Shown: positions 47,346 to 55,479 of the stretch, piece by piece | Numbering within the stretch: position 1 is the first letter of the stretch | Layout: each line of letters begins with the position of its first letter | NCBI RefSeq assembly: GCF_013389365.1 | Contig: NZ_JACADJ010000001.1 | Span: 62,001 to 126,000, forward strand | From: Desulfobacter latus | GTDB lineage: Bacteria; Desulfobacterota; Desulfobacteria; Desulfobacterales; Desulfobacteraceae | DNA length: 64,000 nt | Direction of reading: 5' to 3' | Translations under genes and position numbers: made by a program | Notes under the pieces: model-generated | Database searches by the model: none | Told to the model about the DNA's origin: nothing | What the model saw: the letters and a program-made list of their open reading frames with translations, nothing else

Positions 47346-47412
47346 GCAAGAATTTTGCATAACAGCAAAGTTTTTGCATTTTTGTATTTTAAAAACAGCA
47401 AAGTTTTTGCAT
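47346..47412. promoter_or_regulatory. Three palindromic sites upstream of glutamate synthase
   Basis: GCAAGAATTTTGC (47346-47358) and two identical copies of GCAAAGTTTTTGC (47365-47377 and 47398-47410), the latter inside a 19-base direct repeat (AACAGCAAAGTTTTTGCAT) with a 33-base period. They lie 230-300 bases before the first gene of the operon, in the 384-base gap 47258-47641, which has no gene. They look like operators for a dimeric regulator. Confidence 0.5.
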
Positions 47413-47641
47413 AATTGTGTTTTGTGGAATATAAACGCGACTCTATGAATAAAGCCTAATTTTTCCTATATTTATTTGATGTCGTCGGTATTCCTGCATG
47501 GTCTGCCCGGTCACCGTCCCCCTTCATTAGGAAAATAAAGATTGACAGTCTTATTAAGTGCCCTTAATATTTGAGTTTTGAGATTTTGACCCGCAGTCTT
47601 TTGACTGCTTAAAAATAAAGACCATAAGGAGTTAAAAAAAT

Positions 47642-48772
47642 ATGTGTCGTCTGTTTGCACTCACCAGCAAGGAGCCTCAGTCGCCTATGCTGGCCATCAA
47701 AGCCCTTGACGTAATGAAGGAAGGGCATGACGGCTCCGGCGTGGGGCTTTTGCTCCAGGACCTTGGTGGCACCTTTGAAGAGATGAAAGATGCCCCGATT
47801 CTATCCGGGATCTTTACTGAAGAAGGCATCCGCCGTCTGGACCTTTTTATGATGGACCTTGGTTTCCTGACCAAGCATAAAGTCTCTTTAAAACCACCGA
47901 AAACCCGGGTAGAAGGTATTCCCAGACGACAAATTTATCTGATCCGGGCTTATGAACTGCCCGACGGCTGGGACGACCTGTCCCAGGAGGAGCTGGCCAC
48001 AAGGCTTCTGGATGTAAGGCTTAAGATACGGGAGATGGGTGAAGAGAAAAACGACATGATCGTATTCTCCTTCTGGCCGGACACCATCATGATCAAGGAG
48101 ATCGGAGATCCCATGAAGCTGGGGGAATACCTGGGCCTTGACAGAAAAGAACTTGAAGCACGGGTTATCATGGCCCAGGGACGCCAGAACACCAATTACG
48201 CCATCAACCTGTATGCCTGTCATCCGTTTTTTATCAAGGGGTACTGCACCATGACCAATGGTGAAAACACGGCGTTTATCCCGATCAAGGATTTTCTTTC
48301 CTCAAGAGATATCCCCGGCTATACCGGATATCAGTCCGATTCCGAGGTCTTTGCTCACATCCTTCATTTTTCCATGGAAGAGCTGGGCTTAGGTATTGAC
48401 GGTTATAAGCATGTGATTACGCCGCTTCAGCGCGATGCCCTTGAAAAGCACCCCAATTTTGAATTCCTGGATCATTTAAAAAAGACCTGCCGGCCCTTAA
48501 TTATTGACGGCCCTAATATGGTCATCGGCACCCTGCCGGATCACACCATGTTCATGGTTCAGGACCGCAAGAAACTGCGGCCCGGTGTGGTGGGCGGCAA
48601 GCCGGGTATGTTTGCTTTTTCATCCGAGATCTGCGGATTGGACGCCGTCATCCCTGACCGGGATAAAACCACGGACTTTCAACCCATGCACCTTGATACA
48701 GTCACTGTAAGCCCTGAGCGTCAGGAGGTAAATATATGTCGTCAAACAGAAGCCTTGAACCTTCCTCTTTAA
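47642..48772 (+). CDS. Glutamate synthase glutaminase subunit (class II GATase)
   Basis: Protein of 376 residues. Met1 is followed by Cys2 (MCRLFALTSKEPQSPM), the N-terminal nucleophile of class II glutamine amidotransferases after Met removal. GHDGSGVGLLL (about 29-39) and the later TNGENTAF are active-site segments. It corresponds to the amidotransferase part of GltB, encoded separately as in archaea and many anaerobes. It releases ammonia from glutamine for the next subunit. AAGGAG precedes the ATG. It overlaps the next gene by 37 bases. Confidence 0.9.
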   Translation: MCRLFALTSKEPQSPMLAIKALDVMKEGHDGSGVGLLLQDLGGTFEEMKDAPILSGIFTEEGIRRLDLFMMDLGFLTKHKVSLKPPKTRVEGIPRRQIYLIRAYELPDGWDDLSQEELATRLLDVRLKIREMGEEKNDMIVFSFWPDTIMIKEIGDPMKLGEYLGLDRKELEARVIMAQGRQNTNYAINLYACHPFFIKGYCTMTNGENTAFIPIKDFLSSRDIPGYTGYQSDSEVFAHILHFSMEELGLGIDGYKHVITPLQRDALEKHPNFEFLDHLKKTCRPLIIDGPNMVIGTLPDHTMFMVQDRKKLRPGVVGGKPGMFAFSSEICGLDAVIPDRDKTTDFQPMHLDTVTVSPERQEVNICRQTEALNLPL

Positions 48773-50370
48773 GTTTGAATGATCTGCCCTGGCAGATCGA
48801 ATATAATAATGACCGATGTACCCTGTGCGGTCAGTGTACGGCCGTGTGTCCGGTCCAGGCCATCGCCCTGCATCCGTTTCAGAAACGGATCGTCAAAACG
48901 TCTGTGAGCAAAAATGCCGAACACAGTAATGCGTATGATACCTTTTACGGTATTCGTCAGGACACCCGGGTTGAAAATGCCTGCATCGGCTGTGCCATGT
49001 GTACCATGGTGTGTCCCAATGATGCCATCCGGCCCAGGAAAAATCCGGGCCTGGACAGGATGAAATTCCACATCAACCAGCATGGCATTCCCCGGCGCAG
49101 GGGCGGCCGGCGAAACGATTCGGGATCGATACTCGACAGAATCAAGTTCACCCGAATTTCCATGCTCACGGACCCGGCCCTGGATGCCGGGCGCCATGAA
49201 TTTGAGATGCGTACCCTTCTGGGCCGGGTGCTTCCCCCCAGGGAAAATATGAAACAACTGCGGGAAAAGGGCTGGATTCCACCGGTCAGGGAAATTTATC
49301 CTTTGATCATCGGCGGCATGTCCTTTGGCGCACTCTCCCCGACCATGTGGGAAGGCTTGCAGATGGGGGTTGCCTACCTGAACGAAGAGATGGGCATGCC
49401 CGTTCGCATCTGTACCGGTGAGGGGGGGTGTCCGCCGCGGTTGCTGCGCTCCCGGTTCCTTAAATATGTCATCCTGCAGATTGCATCGGGTTATTTTGGC
49501 TGGGATGAAATCATCCACGCCATCCCGCACATGAAAGAAGACCCCTGTGCCATTGAAATCAAATACGGTCAGGGCGCAAAACCAGGGGACGGCGGTCTTT
49601 TGATGTGGCATAAAGTCAACAAGCTGATTGCGGCCATCCGGGGCGTGCCCCAGGGCGTCAGTCTGCCCAGCCCCCCGACCCATCAGACCCAGTACTCCAT
49701 TGAAGAGTCCGTGGCCAAGATGATTCTGTCCATGTCCATGGCATGGGGGTTCAGGGTGCCGGTATATCCAAAAATTTCCGCCTCATCCACCTCCTTGGCG
49801 GTGATGAACAACCTGACCCGTAACGAATATGCGGCAGGGCTCGCCATTGACGGCGAAGATGGCGGCACCGGCGCGGCATACGCCGTTTCCATGGACCACA
49901 TGGGCCACCCCATCGCCAGCTGTGTCCGGGACAACTACCTGAATCTGACCGCCATCGGTAAACAGAATGAAGTCCCCATCTTTGCCGGGGGCGGTGTTGG
50001 TAAAAACGGCAACATTGCCGCCAATGCGGCAGCCCTGATCATGCTGGGGGCCTCCGGGATTCAGATTGGCAAATATGTGATGCAGGCCGCCGCCGGGTGC
50101 GTGGGTACCGAAGAAGACCGGTGCAACGTATGCAACCTGGGCATCTGCCCCAAGGGCATCACGTCCCAGGATCCCAGGCTTTACCGCCGCCTTGACCCGG
50201 AAGATGTGGCCCAGCGCATAGTGGACATTTATGTTTCCTTTGACACGCAACTCAAAAAAATCGTAGCACCCCTGGGGCGCTCCACCTCCCTGCCCATCGG
50301 CATGTCCGATGCGCTGGGGATTGATGATAAAAATATTGCTGACCGCCTCAGTATCAAGTACGTGGTGTAA
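48736..50370 (+). CDS. Glutamate synthase FMN/ferredoxin-type core subunit
   Basis: Protein of 544 residues. Two 4Fe-4S motifs come first (CTLCGQCTAVCP and CIGCAMCTMVCP, about 31-90), then the FMN-binding GltB core (about 160-480) with GEDGGTGAAYAVSMDHMG and FAGGGVGKNGNIAANAA. The 3Fe-4S cluster motif CNVCNLGICP follows. This is the archaeal-type glutamate synthase: 2-oxoglutarate plus ammonia plus two electrons gives glutamate. It overlaps the GATase gene by 37 bases and is 13 bases before the third gene, so the three are one operon. Confidence 0.93.
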   Translation: MSSNRSLEPSSLSLNDLPWQIEYNNDRCTLCGQCTAVCPVQAIALHPFQKRIVKTSVSKNAEHSNAYDTFYGIRQDTRVENACIGCAMCTMVCPNDAIRPRKNPGLDRMKFHINQHGIPRRRGGRRNDSGSILDRIKFTRISMLTDPALDAGRHEFEMRTLLGRVLPPRENMKQLREKGWIPPVREIYPLIIGGMSFGALSPTMWEGLQMGVAYLNEEMGMPVRICTGEGGCPPRLLRSRFLKYVILQIASGYFGWDEIIHAIPHMKEDPCAIEIKYGQGAKPGDGGLLMWHKVNKLIAAIRGVPQGVSLPSPPTHQTQYSIEESVAKMILSMSMAWGFRVPVYPKISASSTSLAVMNNLTRNEYAAGLAIDGEDGGTGAAYAVSMDHMGHPIASCVRDNYLNLTAIGKQNEVPIFAGGGVGKNGNIAANAAALIMLGASGIQIGKYVMQAAAGCVGTEEDRCNVCNLGICPKGITSQDPRLYRRLDPEDVAQRIVDIYVSFDTQLKKIVAPLGRSTSLPIGMSDALGIDDKNIADRLSIKYVV

Positions 50371-50383
50371 AGGAGGACGGGAT

Positions 50384-52714
50384 ATGATGAAAAGCGACTA
50401 CATTTTTATAGCAGGTAAAAGAGACGAAAAACGGATCTCCTCACGGGTACTTGAAGATCTTATTCACCAGCACGTCAAGCGGGGCAACAGAAAGCTTGAA
50501 GTCCAGGCCTTTGGCCAGCACGGCATTGGCGGACGACTCTGGGAGTCGTACCCTGACAGGATGGATATCCGTATTATTGGGCATTCCGGCCAGCGCACAG
50601 GCTCCCTTGGCACACCCAATACAAAAATAGAGATCATGGGGCCGGCCTCGGATGATATTGGCTGGCTCAATGCCGGTGCTGAAATCATTGTGCATGGATC
50701 CGCCTCCAACGGGGCCATGAACGGGGCTGCCCAGGGTAAGGTTTATGTGGGCGGGGCCATTGGTGCCCGGGGTATGACCATGACCAAGCGCAATCCCAGA
50801 TTTGAGCCGCCTGAATTGTGGGTCCTGGGGACGGCAGGGGATTACTTTGGTGAGTTCATGGCAGGCGGCATTGCCGTTATCTGCGGTTTAAACGCGGCTA
50901 ATCCGGAACAGGTTCTCGGTTACAAACCCCTGGTAGGCATGGTGGGGGGGAAGGTATTTTTTCGTGGTGATGCCAAAAGTTATTCCGACAAAGATGCCAA
51001 GGAAGTGGACATTGATGATCAGGAATGGGAATGGCTGACCCAGGGCCTTAAAACCTTTCTTAAAAAAATCCAACAGCCTAAATTGATTAATGAACTGGCT
51101 GTGCGACGAGACTGGCGGCTGTTTGAAGCCAAAAATCCCCAGGAAAAGGCCGAAGGGCCGGAGCGGAAATCCATGTCCTGGTTCCGGGAGCAGGTCTGGG
51201 ATATGGAGCTTGGTCGCGGCGGTCTGATCGGAGATCTCCAGGAAACGGAAAAGGGTACTGTGCCGGTCATTACCAAGGGTGAGTACAGACGATACATTCC
51301 GGTCTGGGAACACGGTAAATATATTTCGCCCTGCCAGTCAGCCTGTCCTACGGGAATTCCGGTCCAGCAGCGCTGGGCCATGATCCGGACCGATAACATT
51401 GACGAAGCCATCTCCATGGGCCTTGAGTATTCTCCATTTCCGGCGACCGTATGCGGTCACCTGTGCCCCAGTCCGTGTATGGCGTCCTGTACCCGGAATC
51501 TGTCCTATATGAGTCCCATTAATGTACGTCTTCTAGGCCAGGCCGCCCAGAATATCAAACCGCCAAAGCCGGCCAAAACATCCGGGAAAAAAGTGGCCGT
51601 CATCGGCGGCGGCCCGGGTGGTCTTTCCGTGGCCTGGCAACTTACCATGAAAGGCCATACCGCTACGGTATTTGAAGCCGGACAGACCATTGCCGGAAAA
51701 ATTTCCGCCGTGATTCCCGAATCCCGAATCCCTGCCGACACCCTGAATGCCGAAATAGAGCGAATAAAGTCTTATATAAAGGATATAAGACTGGGAGAAA
51801 AAGTTGATGCGGAAAAGTTCAACGAGATAAAAAAGAGTCATGACTATGTTGTGGTGGCCGCCGGGGGCAATAAACCCAGATCCCTTCCGATCAAAGGTGC
51901 CGAGCGGGCTCTTTTTGCCAATGATTTTCTTGAGAAGGCCAAGGCCAACAGGATAAAACCGGGCAAAAAGGTTGTAATTATCGGTGCCGGTAATGTGGGG
52001 TGTGATGTGGCCACCGAAGCCCACCGGCTGGGTGCTGTTGATATCACCCTGATTGATGTCCAGAAACCGGCTGCATTCGGCAAGGAGAGAGAGGATGCCG
52101 AAAAATGCGGTGCGCAATTCCGCTGGCCGGTATTCACCAAAGAGATTAACTCCCAGGGGGTCAAACTTGAAAGTGGTGAATTGCTGCCGGCGAATACGGT
52201 GGTGATTTCCATCGGAGACGTGCCGGATCTCTCCTTCCTTGGTGAGGGGCTTGAGCTTGAAAGAGGGTTTGTCAAGGTGGACGAAACCGGCCGGTCCTCG
52301 GATGAAAAGGTTTTTGCCATCGGGGATGCCGTGGGGCCGGGGCTTATCACCAATGCCATCGGCGCAGGCCGGCGGACCGCCATCGCCATTGATCAGCTGC
52401 TCAAAGGCCAGGCACCGGATGTGGGCCGTCTTGCTCCCATGATTGATACCCGGCGTGTAAACCTGACCTATTATAACCCCAGACATGATGCCGACACCTT
52501 AGAATCGTGCAGTGAAGACTGCGCCTCCTGCGGAAATTGCAAGGATTGCGGCATCTGCGTGGCCGTCTGCCCTGAAGGGGCCATCAGCCGCCAGGAAAAG
52601 GCAACCGGATTTGAATATGTGGTGGATGAATCCAAATGCATTGGATGCGGATTCTGCAAAGGGGCATGCCCTTGCGGTGTCTGGGAGCTGATCCCCAATA
52701 CACCCCTGGCGTAA
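50384..52714 (+). CDS. Glutamate synthase GXGXG/NADPH oxidoreductase fusion
   Basis: Protein of 776 residues. The GXGXG beta-helix domain of GltB (about 20-225; GAEIIVHGSASNGAMNG) is followed by a GltD-like part. That part has an N-terminal FeS domain (CQSACPTGIP, CGHLCPSPCMASC), an FAD site (VAVIGGGPGGLSVAW) and an NAD(P)H site (VVIIGAGNVGCDVATEA). It ends with two 4Fe-4S motifs (CKDCGICVAVCP and CIGCGFCKGACP). It passes electrons to the FMN subunit. Start at ATG 50384, preceded by AGGAGG; the ATG at 50387 is also possible, and a longer frame overlaps the previous gene. Confidence 0.92.
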   Translation: MMKSDYIFIAGKRDEKRISSRVLEDLIHQHVKRGNRKLEVQAFGQHGIGGRLWESYPDRMDIRIIGHSGQRTGSLGTPNTKIEIMGPASDDIGWLNAGAEIIVHGSASNGAMNGAAQGKVYVGGAIGARGMTMTKRNPRFEPPELWVLGTAGDYFGEFMAGGIAVICGLNAANPEQVLGYKPLVGMVGGKVFFRGDAKSYSDKDAKEVDIDDQEWEWLTQGLKTFLKKIQQPKLINELAVRRDWRLFEAKNPQEKAEGPERKSMSWFREQVWDMELGRGGLIGDLQETEKGTVPVITKGEYRRYIPVWEHGKYISPCQSACPTGIPVQQRWAMIRTDNIDEAISMGLEYSPFPATVCGHLCPSPCMASCTRNLSYMSPINVRLLGQAAQNIKPPKPAKTSGKKVAVIGGGPGGLSVAWQLTMKGHTATVFEAGQTIAGKISAVIPESRIPADTLNAEIERIKSYIKDIRLGEKVDAEKFNEIKKSHDYVVVAAGGNKPRSLPIKGAERALFANDFLEKAKANRIKPGKKVVIIGAGNVGCDVATEAHRLGAVDITLIDVQKPAAFGKEREDAEKCGAQFRWPVFTKEINSQGVKLESGELLPANTVVISIGDVPDLSFLGEGLELERGFVKVDETGRSSDEKVFAIGDAVGPGLITNAIGAGRRTAIAIDQLLKGQAPDVGRLAPMIDTRRVNLTYYNPRHDADTLESCSEDCASCGNCKDCGICVAVCPEGAISRQEKATGFEYVVDESKCIGCGFCKGACPCGVWELIPNTPLA

Positions 52715-52753
52715 AAATATACGGGTTTGATTCTATTGTTAGGCCATTTTTCC

Positions 52754-52811
52754 TAGGGCAATCCCTCTGTGGTTGCCCTTTTGTTAGGGCAGGCACGGTG
52801 GATTGCCCCTA
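52754..52811. repeat. Two tandem copies of a small palindrome
   Basis: Units 52754-52780 (TAGGGCAATCC...TTGCCCT) and 52785-52811 (TAGGGCAGGC...TTGCCCCTA) are each inverted repeats and also similar to each other. Outer arms AGGGCAATCC and GGATTGCCCCT can pair across both. The element lies in the 156-base gap after the glutamate synthase operon and may terminate it. Confidence 0.55.
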
Positions 52812-52870
52812 CAACGCCCGACATTAGAACCAACCCCTATTTTGATTTTACACATTTAGGAGAGACGAAA

Positions 52871-53920
52871 TTGCCAATAAAACGCATAATTGTTTTACTT
52901 AGTTTAATTTTGGGAATGTGTATTTATTCAGCCTGCGATCAGCTTCCCAACCCGTTTAGATCTGTAAAAAAAGTTGGAATGGCTCTGGATACAGGCGGTG
53001 ATAAGGATCATGGGTATAATGAATGCAGTCTGCGCGGTGCCCAAAAGGCGGCTGAAACCAGCGGGCTTGACTTTGAATATATGGTCAGTGCCACAAGAAA
53101 AGACTATGACAAAAACATAAAAGCACTCATTGATGCCGATGCAGACCTTATCTTTACCATTGGTTCCACTCAAGCGGATGCCACGGCTAAAGCTGCCAGG
53201 CGCTATCCGGACCATCATTTTGTCATAATGGATTATGCCTTTTCGCCCGGCATAAGCTGCCCTGATACCGTATCTGACTGTTATACGCAAGAGGGTGGAC
53301 TGGCCAATGTTACCAGTATTGTTTTTAAGGAAGACCAACCCGCCTATCTTGGCGGAACCCTGGCTGCCTGTATGTCTGAGTCCCAGAACCTGGGTATTGT
53401 CGCCGGAGATCAGATTCCCCCAGTGCTTCGGTTAGTGAGCGGGTTTGAAAATGGTGCAAAATCCATTAACCCGCAGATCAATATCCAGACCATTTATATT
53501 CCCGATTTCGATGATGAAGAAACCGGCTATCAAGTTGCCAGAAAGCTTATTTCAAATGGGGCGGACATTCTCTTCTGCCCTGCCGGAAAGACTGGGCTTG
53601 GCGGTTTAAAAGCTGCGGCAGAATTCAATGTAAAAGCATTGGGCGTCGATGTCGATCAATATATTACAGTACCAAGCGCCAGACATGTTCTGATAACAAG
53701 TGTGATGAAAAATGTCGATGTGGCAGCCGGTGCCATTGTAGAAAAGTTTGCTAAGGGAACCCTCAGATGCGGTGTCTATGAATTTGATCTTAAAAGCCAT
53801 GGGGTCGGGTTGGCACCTTACCACGAATGGGAAGGCAAGATCCCTCAAAAGTGCACTCAACTTGTTGCGCTTGCCAGTAAAAAAATCGTACTCAACCCCA
53901 ACCGGTCCCTATCGAAATAA
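52871..53920 (+). CDS. BMP-family solute-binding lipoprotein
   Basis: Protein of 349 residues beginning at TTG 52871, chosen because AGGAG lies nine bases before and because the next residues form a lipoprotein signal (LILGMCIYSACDQ). The mature part is a Bmp/Med-type periplasmic binding fold (PF02608): KVGMALDTGGDKDHGYNE, then LIFTIGSTQADATAKAARRYPDHHF. Members bind nucleosides or similar. No ABC permease is nearby. An in-frame extension to 52769 has no support. It converges on the minus-strand gene 33 bases away. Confidence 0.85.
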   Translation: MPIKRIIVLLSLILGMCIYSACDQLPNPFRSVKKVGMALDTGGDKDHGYNECSLRGAQKAAETSGLDFEYMVSATRKDYDKNIKALIDADADLIFTIGSTQADATAKAARRYPDHHFVIMDYAFSPGISCPDTVSDCYTQEGGLANVTSIVFKEDQPAYLGGTLAACMSESQNLGIVAGDQIPPVLRLVSGFENGAKSINPQINIQTIYIPDFDDEETGYQVARKLISNGADILFCPAGKTGLGGLKAAAEFNVKALGVDVDQYITVPSARHVLITSVMKNVDVAAGAIVEKFAKGTLRCGVYEFDLKSHGVGLAPYHEWEGKIPQKCTQLVALASKKIVLNPNRSLSK

Positions 53921-53922
53921 AA

Positions 53923-53955
53923 GAGGCAATCGAAATATATGAATTTTGTTGCCTC
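53923..53955. terminator. Bidirectional hairpin in a convergent gap
   Basis: GAGGCAA (53923-53929) and TTGCCTC (53949-53955) pair across an AT-rich 19-base loop. The right arm touches the stop codon of the minus-strand gene. Confidence 0.45.
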
Positions 53956-54487
53956 AAATGCTCAAATCGACAACTGAACCGCCGTTCTCTCGGATTTTTT
54001 CATCAATGGTTTCTAAACTTTTTGTCAAGGTTTGATATGATATTTCCGGTAGTTTGCCTCCCCAGGCTTTTTTCGCCTCTTTAAATCCTTCAAGGATGCC
54101 TTCCCGTCCGGATTTCAAACGCTCTATATCATCACCGGCACCTTTTATAACAAAGTCAATGATGCGCTGGGATGTTTGATCCACGCCAAAATATCCATCT
54201 TCACTGACAAGCTCGGCAGCCTGTCCGGGGGACAGTTCAGAAATAGGATTATCTTTATAGATCAAAGAAGATTTAAGATTTTGATCCAATTGGCTAAAAT
54301 GACTAAGCGCATTCTGGGTCTCAATTTTGTGCTGGGTATCTGTTTTGACTTGCAGGCTGAATTGTATGATGTCAGTCTGCATTGAATACTTTGAAACCGA
54401 TGTATTTTTCCCGGTTCTATTGCTTGATTGAAATAATTTGGCATTAATCCCGGTGACGTTATTTGTACTGCCGGTCACATTTGACAT
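53954..54487 (-). CDS. DUF5610-like hypothetical protein
   Basis: Protein of 177 residues, no signal peptide. The N-terminal 60 residues are Ser/Asn/Thr-rich. The C-terminal part (DGYFGVDQTSQRIIDFVIKG, then GILEGFKEAKKAWGGKLPEIS) matches a motif shared by proteins of the DUF5610 type. Its function is not known; some homologues are misleadingly called 'hydrogenase-4 component G'. It is alone on the minus strand. A run of C bases lies just upstream of the start. Confidence 0.7.
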   Translation of the reverse strand: MSNVTGSTNNVTGINAKLFQSSNRTGKNTSVSKYSMQTDIIQFSLQVKTDTQHKIETQNALSHFSQLDQNLKSSLIYKDNPISELSPGQAAELVSEDGYFGVDQTSQRIIDFVIKGAGDDIERLKSGREGILEGFKEAKKAWGGKLPEISYQTLTKSLETIDEKIRENGGSVVDLSI

Positions 54488-54892
54488 CGTCCATCCCCCC
54501 CCCTATTTTGGTGTTTTTATATAGTATCGGTCTTTAAAATAAATTTCTAAACTTTTAAATCAAGGAAAATGATGTGGTCAACGCCAAATATCCAGGATTT
54601 TAAGCAGAACAATTTGCAATATCAGATATCGCCATTATTCTTTACAAAAGGTCGGTATGGAGGATATTATAGTCTTGATGATCCGGTTTTTGTTAATTTG
54701 CCCAACTTCGGCGTTGGAAAAAATTTTTAATCCTCAAAATATGTTGTATATTAACCTCCGGTTAAAAATTGTTTCCGCCTTGAACTTGAACAAATTCCTT
54801 AAAAACTTGATCATCGAAATAGTGCATATTTTTTCCAGACCGATACACGATTATTCAAACGGAACGTATGAAAACAAAAAAGGAGAACATTC
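54488..54892. other. 405-base gap without a clear gene
   Basis: AT-rich divergent region between the DUF5610-like gene and tpx. An open frame at 54657-54926 overlaps tpx and shows no family features or good start, so I leave it out. A tpx promoter is expected here, but I see no convincing one. Confidence 0.5.
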
Positions 54893-55393
54893 ATGGGATC
54901 TATTACACTTGGCGGCAACCCGGTAACGTTGGCTGGTGATTTTCCCCGAACCGGTGAACAGACAAAAGATTTTACCCTTGTGGGACAGGATTTATCAGAG
55001 ATCAAACTGTCTGCGTTTGCCGGTAAACAGGTGGTGCTTAATATTTTTCCAAGCCTTGACACCGACATCTGTGCCACATCTGTTCGTACATTCAATAAAA
55101 AAGCCGGTGACTATGAAAATACGGTTGTACTCTGTATCTCAGGCGATTTGCCCTTTGCCCACAAACGGTTCTGCGTTGCCGAAGGCATTGAGAATGTTGT
55201 GACTGCGTCTGCCTTCCGTAGCCCGCAGTTTGCCCTTGACTATGGTGTGGCCATGCAGGACGGACCGCTGGCCGGTCTTACGGCCCGGGCCGTTGTTGTT
55301 CTCAATGCATCCGGTGAGGTGGTTCATGCCCAGCTTGTGCCGGAGATCAAACAGGAGCCGGATTATGAATCTGCGCTGTCTGCACTTTCGTAA
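54893..55393 (+). CDS. tpx: Thiol peroxidase
   Basis: Atypical two-Cys peroxiredoxin of 166 residues, the normal Tpx length. The peroxidatic Cys is Cys60 in FPSLDTDICATSVR and the resolving Cys is Cys94 in HKRFCVAEGIE. It starts MGSITLGGNPVTLAGDFP, as is typical. It reduces H2O2 and organic peroxides with electrons from thioredoxin, an oxygen-defence role in an anaerobe. AAGGAG precedes the ATG; a hairpin follows, so it is monocistronic. Confidence 0.96.
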   Translation: MGSITLGGNPVTLAGDFPRTGEQTKDFTLVGQDLSEIKLSAFAGKQVVLNIFPSLDTDICATSVRTFNKKAGDYENTVVLCISGDLPFAHKRFCVAEGIENVVTASAFRSPQFALDYGVAMQDGPLAGLTARAVVVLNASGEVVHAQLVPEIKQEPDYESALSALS

Positions 55394-55411
55394 TTAGTAG
55401 AAAATACAATA

Positions 55412-55459
55412 AATCCCCATTCGGAAACCGTTAGAAAAGGGTATTCCCGGATGGGGATT
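55412..55459 (+). terminator. Hairpin after tpx
   Basis: AATCCCCATTCGG-AA and TTCCCGGATGGGGATT pair almost completely around an 18-base loop, 20 bases after the tpx stop. No long T-tract follows. Confidence 0.6.
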
Positions 55460-55479
55460 ACGACCTCAAGGAGTTTGAT

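Noticed and set aside
54657-54926. Open frame of 89 codons upstream of tpx.
   Set aside because: It overlaps the tpx start, lacks a good ribosome site and shows no recognisable feature.
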